A stretch of 64,000 bases of DNA from a virus. The notes beneath the pieces were generated by a model. It was given only the letters and a program-made list of their open reading frames with translations, ran no database searches and was not told the origin of the DNA. This document shows, one piece after another, positions 27,024 through 36,775 of this stretch; within the stretch, counting starts at the first letter, position 1; the number at the start of each line of letters is the position of its first letter. The stretch is taken from positions 62,001 to 126,000 of the IMG/VR virus record IMGVR_UViG_3300013126_000010; one strand, 5' to 3'. The position numbers and the translations under genes are program-made.

Positions 27024-27361
27024 TATGCCTCCGGCACATCTGATTGTTCAACTGACCGAGTTGATTTTGTTTTTTGTTGAGTAGTTTGCTGGACAACCGG
27101 TGTAGGTTGTGTTGGTTGGGACATTGCTTTAACTCTAGCTGGTTGTGACACTACATTATCGCTAGTTGGGTAGTTTTCTGCAACCGGATCTTCGATTTTT
27201 TTAATTATTTTCCCACCTGGACCAATTGTATCACCTCGTGCATTTACTTTAGCATTACCAACTGCTAGTGTTGTTTCATTTCTCATGATTAATTTGTCTA
27301 GCTCAATGGCAACGCCATTCATAGATCTATATATTTTTCTACCACGGTCATTAAATGACAT
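27023..27361 (-). CDS. hypothetical protein
   Basis: 112 residues. A compact N-terminal 55 residues (DRGRKIYRSMNGVAIELDKL; ARGDTIGPGGKIIKK) is followed by a Gln/Thr/Pro-rich disordered tail. The stop/start overlap with the GroES-like gene indicates coupling. Function unknown. Confidence 0.65.
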   Translation of the reverse strand: MSFNDRGRKIYRSMNGVAIELDKLIMRNETTLAVGNAKVNARGDTIGPGGKIIKKIEDPVAENYPTSDNVVSQPARVKAMSQPTQPTPVVQQTTQQKTKSTRSVEQSDVPEA

Positions 27362-27873
27362 TAATTTTCTCCTGTTCTTAAAAATTCGGTATAGTCAAGG
27401 TTATATTTCAATGAATCTATTTTATGCACTCCTAATATATACAGTACATAACTAGCCACGGAACTACCCCGACCAACACCCCATACGATGTTACATTCTC
27501 GCAACGTATCAACAATATATTTAAGTACCGTTAATACTGGTATCATATTTAGTTTTTCAAATAACATCAATTCTTCCATACATCGTATTTTCTGAGAATC
27601 AGATTGACAATTCTCTAAACAAAATACATATATATCAAAATCATTATATTCTGGTGGTATCATCCATTCAGATTGTTTGATTTTGTCATATTCTTCTATA
27701 TCAAAAGATTGATTAGCATTTGTATCGATATTTAGCATACTATTACTGATGAATTTTTTTATTTCTTCAGTATTTTCAGCTTTTATACCATCAAATTTAA
27801 ATTTACCCTTATAAATCAGGTCAAATAGATCATTTGATTGAAATATTGGGCTTCCATAATTGTCATATTTCAT
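27361..27873 (-). CDS. DnaE-like polymerase III alpha fragment
   Basis: 170 residues. The last 50 (IVWGVGRGSSVASYVLYILG then a D-L-Y-TEFLR pattern) match the bacterial DnaE palm entry GPGRGSAAGSLVAYLLGIT...P..FERFL. The protein stops where DnaE would continue into its catalytic aspartates, so it is not a polymerase. It may be a regulatory relic or a stand-alone domain with a new role. It overlaps both neighbours by 1-4 nt, so it is translated as a normal member of the operon. Confidence 0.65.
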   Translation of the reverse strand: MKYDNYGSPIFQSNDLFDLIYKGKFKFDGIKAENTEEIKKFISNSMLNIDTNANQSFDIEEYDKIKQSEWMIPPEYNDFDIYVFCLENCQSDSQKIRCMEELMLFEKLNMIPVLTVLKYIVDTLRECNIVWGVGRGSSVASYVLYILGVHKIDSLKYNLDYTEFLRTGEN

Positions 27874-28052
27874 TTAGCCTGCACACATGTTATGGTAGTA
27901 TCTACTTCTTTTTCATACTTCTTCAAATCAGTAACGGTTTGCTCACCGATAATCTTACAAGAAGTCTCTGATGGTAAGTTTGTAATTATCTTAGTATCCA
28001 AATCGTGATGGAATTGACCAAGCAGTGATGTAGTTAGTATTAAAGTCCACAT
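27870..28052 (-). CDS. small exported protein
   Basis: 60 residues with a short hydrophobic N-terminus (MWTLILTTSLLGQF), two Cys in the mature part, and charged helices. Probably secreted to the periplasm, but the signal is weak. An extended -10 promoter lies just upstream. Confidence 0.55.
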   Translation of the reverse strand: MWTLILTTSLLGQFHHDLDTKIITNLPSETSCKIIGEQTVTDLKKYEKEVDTTITCVQAK

Positions 28053-28081
28053 AAAGGTTATATTGGAATAATGTGAACTCT

Positions 28082-28090
28082 ATTATAGCA
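28082..28090 (-). promoter_or_regulatory. extended -10 promoter
   Basis: TGCTATAAT on the minus strand, a perfect TATAAT with a TGn extension, and a weak -35. The same TGCTATAAT string recurs near 57628, 61239, 61538 and 61664, and TTGCTATAAT near 51080. Confidence 0.6.
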
Positions 28091-28106
28091 TAAAACCTTT
28101 GATGTG

Positions 28107-28337
28107 CTACTCGACTCGAATCAATGAAGCCAAATCAACATCCATTTCATCCTGTTGTTTCTTCCACACCTTGAGTCTACGTTGCTGGAGTTCATTTTGA
28201 TAGTCTTCTATGATCATTGCCAATTGAAATCGCATATCCTGGTTAGTGGCTAACCAATATTTTCTGTTCAGGTCTGACAGTTTAGTTTCAAGTTGAGTAT
28301 CGTTAAGATCTGATAAATTATTAATTAATGGATGCAT
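28107..28337 (-). CDS. hypothetical helical protein
   Basis: 76 residues, almost entirely helical and Gln/Leu-rich (LNDTQLETKLSDLNRKYW; NELQQRRLKVWKKQQDEM). It follows the tail-adhesin gene by two bases. It may be a small chaperone or assembly factor, inferred only from position. Confidence 0.6.
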   Translation of the reverse strand: MHPLINNLSDLNDTQLETKLSDLNRKYWLATNQDMRFQLAMIIEDYQNELQQRRLKVWKKQQDEMDVDLASLIRVE

Positions 28338-28339
28338 AG

Positions 28340-29353
28340 TTATATAGAGTAAAATAAAAGATTTGTTCCGCCAGATTGAGAAGTTGTTATTAAAATTTTA
28401 TTATTTACTGGATCATACGTCATTTTATTAAGAGTTTGGCCAGAAGCTAATGTCACCGGGAGGATATTTGAATACCAGCTAACTAAATCAGCAGAATAAA
28501 GATAAGTTGATGAACCAGAAGTTAATATATAAAATCCATTCAAATAAGAAATGTTTGTCCATGTTGTAGTTGAATAAGCGCTAGGTAACGTAATTGCTGT
28601 CCACGTTAACCCGTCAGAAGATGAATATAAAGAATTTGCAATCGATTGTCTTCTACAAAATAGTAAATTATTTGCCATCCCTATAGGATTGACATAATTC
28701 GTTGACGAAAATGGGGTTGTCTCCGCAACAGTAGTCCACACCATAGATGTTGGATTAACAGAAGATAATGAACAATAATTAACATTTCCTCCACTATTAT
28801 ACACAAATAATGTATTATTTAAAATCCACGCAGAAAGTGGACTTAATCCCGTTACTCCAGAACTTACAGGAGTAGACCAAGTTGATCCATTTGTTGTATA
28901 AGATATAATACTTGCCGTAAAAACTCTTATTAAATAAAAAGTTCCATTGTCTGAAACTCCAGAAAAAATTCCAGTTGAACTAGATGTTGGGAATAAACCA
29001 GCTGTTAATGACCAAGTATTACCTCCATTAGTTGTTATTAACCCAGCGCTAGTATTTGTTCTAGTGCATATTAAAGTGGTTGAATTAACAACAAATGGTG
29101 TTTTATAAGACAAATTACTAACAGGATCATTCGGGATTGTTTGATCAACCCAATTTACACCATCAGAAGAATATTGTCCTATTGTAGCTTTAGATATTGT
29201 TGGTATAATAAAATTTTTACCATTCATTGTCATCACCTGTGACCAAAATGAAGTTGTTGGTAAGGTGACTGCTGCAAATGTTGGTCCTATTGGGTTAGAG
29301 ATACCAACTACTTCATTCCCAGCAGCAGCCATAATTAAATTTAATACACTCAT
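28340..29353 (-). CDS. tail adhesin with BNR/Asp-box-like repeats
   Basis: 337 residues, beta-rich and Ser/Thr-rich. At least four Asp-box-like repeats are visible (SSDGVNW, TNGGNTW, TNGSTW, SSDGLTW), the S/T-x-D/N-G-x-x-W pattern of beta-propeller sialidase folds. At the distal end of the fibre operon it is a good candidate for the receptor-binding tip. Confidence 0.75.
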   Translation of the reverse strand: MSVLNLIMAAAGNEVVGISNPIGPTFAAVTLPTTSFWSQVMTMNGKNFIIPTISKATIGQYSSDGVNWVDQTIPNDPVSNLSYKTPFVVNSTTLICTRTNTSAGLITTNGGNTWSLTAGLFPTSSSTGIFSGVSDNGTFYLIRVFTASIISYTTNGSTWSTPVSSGVTGLSPLSAWILNNTLFVYNSGGNVNYCSLSSVNPTSMVWTTVAETTPFSSTNYVNPIGMANNLLFCRRQSIANSLYSSSDGLTWTAITLPSAYSTTTWTNISYLNGFYILTSGSSTYLYSADLVSWYSNILPVTLASGQTLNKMTYDPVNNKILITTSQSGGTNLLFYSI

Positions 29354-29354
29354 A

Positions 29355-31808
29355 TTAGTTGCTATCCTTTGCTAATACTAAACCTCTCCACGTAACACCA
29401 GCATCATAAGTATAAAATCCAAGTATATCAACACCAGTAGTGGTTAATGTTGGGGCAACACCACCAGCCCATTTTACTGATGATGGCCATGTTATATTTG
29501 TTCCAGGATTTGTGACTTCTAAAATAAATGAATACACGTTTCCAGACGTTGACGCATTAATAAATGTAAAAGAAGTGGCACCAGAAATAGTCTTATAGAA
29601 TACCGATCCAGATGAAACATCTATTGAAGTACTTGCAATAGATAACGCTTTTTCTATAGTTCTATTAACTGTTAAATTACCGGAAATAGTTGAACTTGAT
29701 GTAGTAGAAACTGCATTAGTAATCCCATATCCAGCTAGTGTTGTAGGTTTTCCGGTTACAATTTTAGACCAATCTAAATCAGGTATATCATTTGAAGTTA
29801 ATGCCACTGTACCAGAAGTAACTCGACCAAAACTATCAACACCAACACTATAATACGCCCCACTAACTCCAACAGGTTTTAATGCTAAACCAGTAGTCGT
29901 CATAATAATAGTGTTATTATCAGTCATTACATCTTGATAATTAGTTCTCCATGATGGAACTAATCCCGGACCATTAGATGTTAATACTTGTCCAACTTCG
30001 CCGACACCATTTTCCAAAACCAAAGAACTACTTAAATTTAATTGATATATATTTGTGTTCGTAAACGGTATAACTGAAAAATTGTTTTCATATTTTGAGA
30101 TTTCACTTATGTTACAAGATGGAATTGATAATACTGGGTTTGTTAATAAATCAATTCGGCCTGTTATCCCATTAGTACTAATAAAAGTATCATCGTTAGT
30201 AACTAAATCAAAATTATTAAGTGTCAAACCAACAGAAGATATTAATCCAGATATAGAATTATTATTTGGATATTTAACTAAATTAGGACTTGATGATATT
30301 AATAGAAATGAATCTGTTGCATTTAATTCATCGGCTGGCATCCCATATGATGTTAATCCGTCAATTTTATTTTGCCAATTAATTACTCCATTTTCAGTTA
30401 TTTGTAACACAATAACAGTATTAATATATACAGCTTTTATAAAAATATTATTTCCATTATTAGCTATTGCAATTGGTTCAATACTATCAAAATTTGTATT
30501 TGAAATACTTGATAATCTTTTTTGCCAAATAATGGAACCATCAGTGCCTGAAAATTTAATTATAGCAAATGATATATTATCATCAAGGATTAATCCGTAA
30601 ATATCATTATTGTTATCAATGCAAAAATCTATTAATGTGGAAATAGTAGAATTTATATAAATCGAAAATATTTCTGTTGCCAATCCATTATTATATTTTA
30701 TGAATCCAGGTCCTAATACATCTGTTAATGTGTGGAATTCAACAAGTGCTATTAAATTTTGATTAGAATCATATTTTACTTTTCTAAAATTACATTCAGA
30801 AAAACTAGCATAATTTTGGTATATTAATCCATCTAAATTGAATGAAAATTCATAGATGAATTGAATTTCTTGATAATGGTAGCTAATAATGAAAACTGGG
30901 TCAGTTAGATTATTAGTTGAAGGTTTTAACGCAATATCTGCATATTGATTATTATCATAAGATGGTATTAAGTATTCATTTATTAGCATACCGGATTCAG
31001 GATCAATACTTAACAAATATAGATTTGTTTGTTGATCGGAAGCTAAAACAACTAATACTTTATATTTTGATTCATATAAAACTTTAATCGGTGATAAATA
31101 TGTTTGATTTTTTAATTCTTTAGACCATATTAACCCACCATCTGCAGAAAATTTTACAAGAACTCCACCATCCATTCCTTCACTAGGAATACCATATAAT
31201 CTATAGATAAATCCATCTGGATCAATTTCTGTATTAAAATTAATTAGCGAAGTTCTAAATGAATACCAATTCATCCAATAATCATAATGCTTAGTAGTTC
31301 CTATTTCAGTATTACCGGCACTACTCATCATTACTAATGTATTATCAACTGTAGTTAATACCTGACCTAAACCAGCATCCGCCACTTGCACAGAAGAATT
31401 ACCCTGATATATTTTACTAACGATTACGTCCCCAATATCCCCATTGACAGAGGTGACTAAATTAGTGAAATTATCAATATCTTGTATCCATTGATATGTG
31501 GTGCCGTCCCATGATAAAATAGTATTTGCTATCGTTGGTGATGGTAACGGATTCCATGCATCAGTCAAACGTCCTTTACCATCAACGGTAAATCCAAAAT
31601 AATTACCAGGAGTAACTCCTGTATCTGGTAATGTTATTAAATCAATGTTAGAAACTGTCAATTTTAAATCTTCGATTTCAGAATCTATTAATAATAAACT
31701 ATTTTTGATGTATGAATAGTTATCTCTAAATCCTTGTGATGAATTATCTACCCCTAATACGGGAAAGTTTATAACGATATCGTTGATTGCGTTTAGTAAG
31801 TTGCTCAT
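29355..31808 (-). CDS. tail fibre protein
   Basis: 817 residues. Residues 1-160 have a phage tail-fibre head pattern (DNSSQGFRDNYSYIK, then LPDTGVTPGNYFGFTVDGKG). The middle (180-590) has repeated D/SPESG and strand-turn patterns as in a propeller, and the C-terminus (600-817) contains LVWSKI-like collar repeats and a trimerisation-like end. It overlaps the upstream gene by 4 nt in the fibre operon. Confidence 0.75.
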   Translation of the reverse strand: MSNLLNAINDIVINFPVLGVDNSSQGFRDNYSYIKNSLLLIDSEIEDLKLTVSNIDLITLPDTGVTPGNYFGFTVDGKGRLTDAWNPLPSPTIANTILSWDGTTYQWIQDIDNFTNLVTSVNGDIGDVIVSKIYQGNSSVQVADAGLGQVLTTVDNTLVMMSSAGNTEIGTTKHYDYWMNWYSFRTSLINFNTEIDPDGFIYRLYGIPSEGMDGGVLVKFSADGGLIWSKELKNQTYLSPIKVLYESKYKVLVVLASDQQTNLYLLSIDPESGMLINEYLIPSYDNNQYADIALKPSTNNLTDPVFIISYHYQEIQFIYEFSFNLDGLIYQNYASFSECNFRKVKYDSNQNLIALVEFHTLTDVLGPGFIKYNNGLATEIFSIYINSTISTLIDFCIDNNNDIYGLILDDNISFAIIKFSGTDGSIIWQKRLSSISNTNFDSIEPIAIANNGNNIFIKAVYINTVIVLQITENGVINWQNKIDGLTSYGMPADELNATDSFLLISSSPNLVKYPNNNSISGLISSVGLTLNNFDLVTNDDTFISTNGITGRIDLLTNPVLSIPSCNISEISKYENNFSVIPFTNTNIYQLNLSSSLVLENGVGEVGQVLTSNGPGLVPSWRTNYQDVMTDNNTIIMTTTGLALKPVGVSGAYYSVGVDSFGRVTSGTVALTSNDIPDLDWSKIVTGKPTTLAGYGITNAVSTTSSSTISGNLTVNRTIEKALSIASTSIDVSSGSVFYKTISGATSFTFINASTSGNVYSFILEVTNPGTNITWPSSVKWAGGVAPTLTTTGVDILGFYTYDAGVTWRGLVLAKDSN

Positions 31809-34654
31809 GCTATTTGTGTCCTGTCCGTGGGGAAGTAGATATATTTATCTGTGGTATTATATGAATACTGAATAGAGTAAGCTGAATCTACCACTGGAGT
31901 AAATGATAATGGTGAATTTAATACTGCTTGTTTTGTTGCACCATTATATGATAATATTGTTTTAGTTTCGTTATTAATGATAAAATTCATACCTACATAA
32001 CTATTATCATTAGTAGACGCTGACAAATCCAGCACTACTGTAGAATTTGTGCTATTTGCTTGTAATTTATCATCAATGTTAGAGGCTACTACTATGTTAT
32101 TTTTCGTAGAAGATATGATATATCTATCAATGTCAAAATCGATATCATTGAAATTAAAACCAGTAGTTGAAATATAATTTTGAATATTTAACAATATACT
32201 ATCAGCCATTCCAATTTTGCAATAACATAGAACTATTGCAGGGGTATAATCTAATTCTACCATAGAACCATCTTGAATAGTTCTCATCCATAATGGTAAT
32301 CTATGTCGTTCATGATGTCCCATATCATTAATACGCTTTCTCCATAATGATATACTTGATGGTTGTTTATACTGAGTATATTGATCATTAAATACCATAT
32401 TGGTTCTATCAATAGTTACACTAAATGGGCTATTATCAATTGTTATAGGAACATTGTCTTTCGATGTGAATATATTAAGTGGTAAGTGTTTTTTCCCTAT
32501 TTCTAATGGATCTAATATTTCAACATATATTACTTCATATATTTTAGTATGCGTTCCGGGTATTTTTGCTACAGCCTTTTTTACATCACCGAATTGAAAC
32601 TTTTTTCGTAAATGATTTTGACCAACCGTGCTTAGAATATCAATCATAGATTTAGTTTCTATACCTGCATAAACTAACATGGTCATATCTGATTGTATTC
32701 CGAAATATTGATCACCGTGTCTATATATTGCATCATTTTCGAATACTTCATTATTGTATATAAATGAAGTAAATGCATCTCGTTGTTTTGGTTTCAATAA
32801 TGGTTTTACATAAACGTCACTATACTGAATATCATTTGGTACGTACACCTCTATGGTAAACTTTTTCGATATTTGTGCCAATCCGAACAGGTCACTTGCT
32901 AATACTTCGAATGTATACGATCTATCTATTGTGGTGGTATCATTATCAAGGATAAAATCATAATTAGTAATTCTAGGATATTCGAATTGATTTATTTTTC
33001 CAGTGATTTCCCCTAGACTATTCATATATAATCCAGGAGGCAATGTTCCAGATATTATAGAATAGGTAACACGAATTGTGTTAGTGCATTTTGCTTCAAC
33101 ATATAATGTACTAGGTGTTTCAACTTCTAATACTCCTAGATTTGATTCAGTGATCCATTTAATATTATTATCTATTTCCCCAATAACTTTTAATGTGAAT
33201 GTCCTCGAAGATGACGCAGTATCATAGTTACTTTTATATGTACCAATGTTTGTTGGTAATACAGTTAATGTGGGACCAGTAGCAGATATTGTATGATTAA
33301 TATCTGCATACCATTGATATATTTCCCATGGATATAAAACTGATTGTTCAGAATAATATGTTTCACCAGATGTAAAATTTCTATATATCCAAACAGAATT
33401 TAATGTTGGTCTATACAACTTTACCCCGGATTCACCACTTATATAATCTAAACTGGTGTATATTCTATATGCATCATATGATTCGAGTGCATAATTTCTA
33501 TAAACAATTGTGTTATTTAATTTTATAGGGAAAGTATCTATCGTACTTTCAATTGGTTCTGGTCTAACTTTCCCAATTCTAGTAGCAGTAACTGTGAAAT
33601 TAAATGTTTTGGTAACTGCCGGTTGATATGGTATGATTCCAAATATTTCTGCAGTAGTAGTATCGAATTGCATTCCGTGCGGTAACTGACATATAGTTCC
33701 ATCTGGATTGAAAGTATCTATTGAATATAATACTGGATTTTTTGCTTCTGTTTCATATATATCTAGTTTAAATGTTTGATAATTGCTTGCACGTACAGAT
33801 CCTAAATCACTTGGGGTAAACCATAATGGATTTCTTAAACTGCTCACGTCTGCTGTATAATCAGTATCACCTAAGTGTAAACTATCATTGTCACTAAAAA
33901 ATGAATCATCACCAACAACAAATATTTTAAATTTTCGTTGGGTTATTGTATTTCCGTCAGAAATAGATACTACAAATTCATAATTTCTATTAAGTTTTTT
34001 AGGCTGCGGATAATACTCGGAATAACCATATCCTAAAAAATCGAAACCATATGAATCAAAACCATATGAATTTATTGTTCCTTTATCATATCCAGCACTA
34101 TCATATGGATTCGTATCATAAAATCCAGATGATTGTTGGTTTAATGTTTGTGATAGTAATGGTTTTATAAATCCATATATTCTACCGGTAGGTGATAATG
34201 TAAGTCCAGGAGGTAATATTCCATCTTTTTGGTTAATCCAGAATGTCAACTGCTGACCAGCAACAATATCATTATCAATTGCTAACAACTGGAAATCGAC
34301 ATATGATTCATCAAGTATATAATAAGAATCACTTGGCCCAATCGGTAATTCACCTTCATTTGTGACCCATGATGTAATATCAGCGCCATCAACATTTATG
34401 GTAAAAGTTCTATCTGATATCAAGCTGTTAAGAACTGCTCGTATAACAAATTTTGATTTTTTTAATGATACTACTTCGTGTGGTGTACCAATGATTTCAT
34501 TATTTTTTAAATAAAGTCCCCCAGGCAATGATCCAGATATCAATGTTGTAGTCGTATTAATAGAATCTACTAATGGCAATGTATATTGATATGCAGATGC
34601 TTCAGGTATAGTATCTAATGATATAGGGTTAGGAATACTCCAAATATTTGCCAT
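31805..34654 (-). CDS. large tail fibre/baseplate-type protein with He_PIG domains
   Basis: 949 residues with several Ig-like putative domains of the He_PIG kind: LPGGLYLKNNEIIGTP, LPPGLTLSPTGRIYGF, LPHGMQFDTTTAEIFG, LPPGLYMNSLGEITGK, each followed by a strand-rich region. The C-terminal 250 residues are distinct (QTDMTMLVYAGIETK type). It is the longest gene in the fibre operon and is likely a proximal fibre or baseplate-attached protein. Confidence 0.75.
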   Translation of the reverse strand: MANIWSIPNPISLDTIPEASAYQYTLPLVDSINTTTTLISGSLPGGLYLKNNEIIGTPHEVVSLKKSKFVIRAVLNSLISDRTFTINVDGADITSWVTNEGELPIGPSDSYYILDESYVDFQLLAIDNDIVAGQQLTFWINQKDGILPPGLTLSPTGRIYGFIKPLLSQTLNQQSSGFYDTNPYDSAGYDKGTINSYGFDSYGFDFLGYGYSEYYPQPKKLNRNYEFVVSISDGNTITQRKFKIFVVGDDSFFSDNDSLHLGDTDYTADVSSLRNPLWFTPSDLGSVRASNYQTFKLDIYETEAKNPVLYSIDTFNPDGTICQLPHGMQFDTTTAEIFGIIPYQPAVTKTFNFTVTATRIGKVRPEPIESTIDTFPIKLNNTIVYRNYALESYDAYRIYTSLDYISGESGVKLYRPTLNSVWIYRNFTSGETYYSEQSVLYPWEIYQWYADINHTISATGPTLTVLPTNIGTYKSNYDTASSSRTFTLKVIGEIDNNIKWITESNLGVLEVETPSTLYVEAKCTNTIRVTYSIISGTLPPGLYMNSLGEITGKINQFEYPRITNYDFILDNDTTTIDRSYTFEVLASDLFGLAQISKKFTIEVYVPNDIQYSDVYVKPLLKPKQRDAFTSFIYNNEVFENDAIYRHGDQYFGIQSDMTMLVYAGIETKSMIDILSTVGQNHLRKKFQFGDVKKAVAKIPGTHTKIYEVIYVEILDPLEIGKKHLPLNIFTSKDNVPITIDNSPFSVTIDRTNMVFNDQYTQYKQPSSISLWRKRINDMGHHERHRLPLWMRTIQDGSMVELDYTPAIVLCYCKIGMADSILLNIQNYISTTGFNFNDIDFDIDRYIISSTKNNIVVASNIDDKLQANSTNSTVVLDLSASTNDNSYVGMNFIINNETKTILSYNGATKQAVLNSPLSFTPVVDSAYSIQYSYNTTDKYIYFPTDRTQIA

Positions 34655-34663
34655 GTAGAATCC

Positions 34664-35566
34664 TTAGCTCAAATTCACCCACACACCATTCTGATAGCCC
34701 TGGAACGCATTGTCAGTCGTGTTGTAAATCATATCACCAGCGACAGCGGTAATGGCATCTCGTTCAATGGTGGTCATCTGAGCGAGTCTCAGTGGTGCTT
34801 TAACAGTTAATTCCTCTAACGTGGTTGGAATATAATGAATCCCATCCCACACTAATAACTGATTTATAGCAGGGACATTGGTTGAAACATTATACAATCC
34901 TTCAATACTATGATTACTTATATTGTCTACCGTGCCAGATACATCACCAATGACTGATCCGGTATGAACTCCAGTAGTATTACCGAATACGTTGCCATAT
35001 ACATCACCCGTAAGTACACCATCAATAGATGTTGTTACAGTAATGATATCAGTTACAATATTACCACATGTTATATTTTTACCACTGGCATTTACATCAG
35101 ATGAAAATATTATAGAATTGTTAGTTTTTAATACTAATGATTTATCAGAAAATAATTCTACCGCATTATTTACAGTAGATATTGCTATTTCATTCAGTTT
35201 TAGGTTAGAGTATTCACCATCAACTTTATTGAATATTGAATACCCATTAGTGTCTAAATCACTAGAAAGAGTAGGTGATAAATCATCAATTAACCCATTA
35301 ATAGATTCTGGTACACTAATTATAATATGTTCAGGGGTATCTGTTATAATAACTTGCTGAGAATATGATATTAATGGTTTGAATTTTATATTTACACCAT
35401 CAACTACTAACACTGAAGAACCGGTGGTTGTGGTGTTGTCAAATGTGTTTAATCTTTCTTTTAGATATTTTAAATTATTATCTGTTTTGTGGAAAGCAGT
35501 ATTAAGGTCATCTGCTGTTCCAGAATTAGCCAATGCTCCAAAATTGTAATTAGTCCATTCAGTCAT
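34664..35566 (-). CDS. tail fibre protein
   Basis: 300 residues. An N-terminal FNTAFHKTDNNLKYLKERL-like helix is followed by beta-rich repeats (DVYGNVFGNTTGVHTGSVIG), and the C-terminus RDAITAVAGDMIYNTTDNAF is a frequent phage-fibre ending. It lies between two other fibre genes. Confidence 0.75.
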   Translation of the reverse strand: MTEWTNYNFGALANSGTADDLNTAFHKTDNNLKYLKERLNTFDNTTTTGSSVLVVDGVNIKFKPLISYSQQVIITDTPEHIIISVPESINGLIDDLSPTLSSDLDTNGYSIFNKVDGEYSNLKLNEIAISTVNNAVELFSDKSLVLKTNNSIIFSSDVNASGKNITCGNIVTDIITVTTSIDGVLTGDVYGNVFGNTTGVHTGSVIGDVSGTVDNISNHSIEGLYNVSTNVPAINQLLVWDGIHYIPTTLEELTVKAPLRLAQMTTIERDAITAVAGDMIYNTTDNAFQGYQNGVWVNLS

Positions 35567-35575
35567 TTTTATTCC

Positions 35576-36727
35576 TTATAATTGGTATACACTAAACCAT
35601 GTTGTTCCATCACATGCAATAATAGCTGATGTCATTACAGTGTTGAGTATATCTATTCCACTATACTTCAAGTTAATATTATCACTGCTAGTACTATGAA
35701 TAATTACTGATCTACCAGCGATAAGTGGTAAATTATATACCCGTGCTGAACCGTGGGTGTCATTAATTGATAACACAGTTGGTAAATTTGCATTGGTAAA
35801 TGTAATTGGTCCAGTTGTAGAATCGACTAAAGCAGATGGTGATGGCTCTAATGCAGTTATTCTAGATGCCAATGAAGATTCAGCTGATTGTGCGCGTGTT
35901 ATCTCATTATTAATACTAGTTGTTCTTGATGATGCTTCATTGCTTATAGCAGTAGTTAATGATGCTTCGGCTGCTTGGGCACGTGTTATCTCACTATTAA
36001 TACTGGATGTTCTTGATGATGCTTCATTACTGATAGCAGTAGCTAATGATGATTCAGCTGATTGTGCGCGTGTTATCTCATTATTAATACTAGTTGTTCT
36101 TAATGATGCTTCATTACTGATAGCAGTAGCTAATGATGATTCAGCTGATTGTGCACGTGTTGTTTCGGATGAAATAGCATCAGAAATGGTTGTAATACTA
36201 TTGGTAATAGCCAGTTCAGCCGCAGTTGCTCGTGATATTTCAGAATCCAACGAAGAAATTGATGCTACTACGTTGCTATCAACGGCAATAGTTCCAACAG
36301 TAAGTTCAATAGGTAAAATACCATACCCAGCCGTAAATGCATTCCATGCTAATTCATTACTGAAATAATACTTACCACCGCTTTCTGTAATTTGATCAGT
36401 ATATAGATTGGCTAATGAATTTGCTGATATTAGTATATTATTATCTGATGATACATCAATGGTAACACCTGCTCCAGCGATAATATTTCTGCATGAAATA
36501 CTATTACCAGAATTGTTGCTCATTAAAAGTTGATTGGAACTATATGGATTGGTAGTTTTATTTCCAAAATCGGATAGATTTGCAAATTTTAACGTATCTC
36601 CACCAAGTATTGCACTGGATAGTAACGAAAAATTAGAATTAACTTTTTTGAATGCTTCTCTGATGGTGTCACCAGAACCGTCATTTCCACGTGTCCCTAC
36701 ATCGATGGATTGAATTGTTGTTGCCAT
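35576..36727 (-). CDS. tail fibre protein with coiled-coil tandem repeats
   Basis: 383 residues. The N-terminus (GTRGNDGSGDTIREAFKKVN) is a conserved T4-like fibre/baseplate hook. Residues 180-285 hold about four copies of a 29-residue repeat (EITRAQSAESSLATAISNEA), a trimeric coiled-coil stalk. The C-terminal 90 residues form a beta tip. A GATAAATA late-promoter motif lies 28 nt upstream, so this is the first gene of the late fibre operon. Confidence 0.8.
   Translation of the reverse strand: MATTIQSIDVGTRGNDGSGDTIREAFKKVNSNFSLLSSAILGGDTLKFANLSDFGNKTTNPYSSNQLLMSNNSGNSISCRNIIAGAGVTIDVSSDNNILISANSLANLYTDQITESGGKYYFSNELAWNAFTAGYGILPIELTVGTIAVDSNVVASISSLDSEISRATAAELAITNSITTISDAISSETTRAQSAESSLATAISNEASLRTTSINNEITRAQSAESSLATAISNEASSRTSSINSEITRAQAAEASLTTAISNEASSRTTSINNEITRAQSAESSLASRITALEPSPSALVDSTTGPITFTNANLPTVLSINDTHGSARVYNLPLIAGRSVIIHSTSSDNINLKYSGIDILNTVMTSAIIACDGTTWFSVYQL
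35865..36165 (-). repeat. tandem 87-nt coding repeats
   Basis: About 3.5 copies of an 87-nt unit encoding the coiled-coil stalk of the 383-residue fibre. The copies differ by scattered substitutions. Such repeats can expand or shrink by recombination and change fibre length. Confidence 0.75.
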
Positions 36728-36754
36728 TAGGATAAAATCTCCGCATATTTCTAT

Positions 36755-36762
36755 TATTTATC
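36755..36762 (-). promoter_or_regulatory. late promoter-like GATAAATA
   Basis: GGATAAATAATAG on the minus strand, 28 nt before the first tail-fibre gene. One base from the T4 late consensus TATAAATA, and the same motif precedes other late-type genes here. Confidence 0.6.
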
Positions 36763-36775
36763 CATAATAGAAAAC

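Noticed and set aside
35757-36368. 203-codon plus-strand ORF
   Set aside because: Antisense to the repeated fibre coding sequence; it exists because the repeat lacks stops in that frame.
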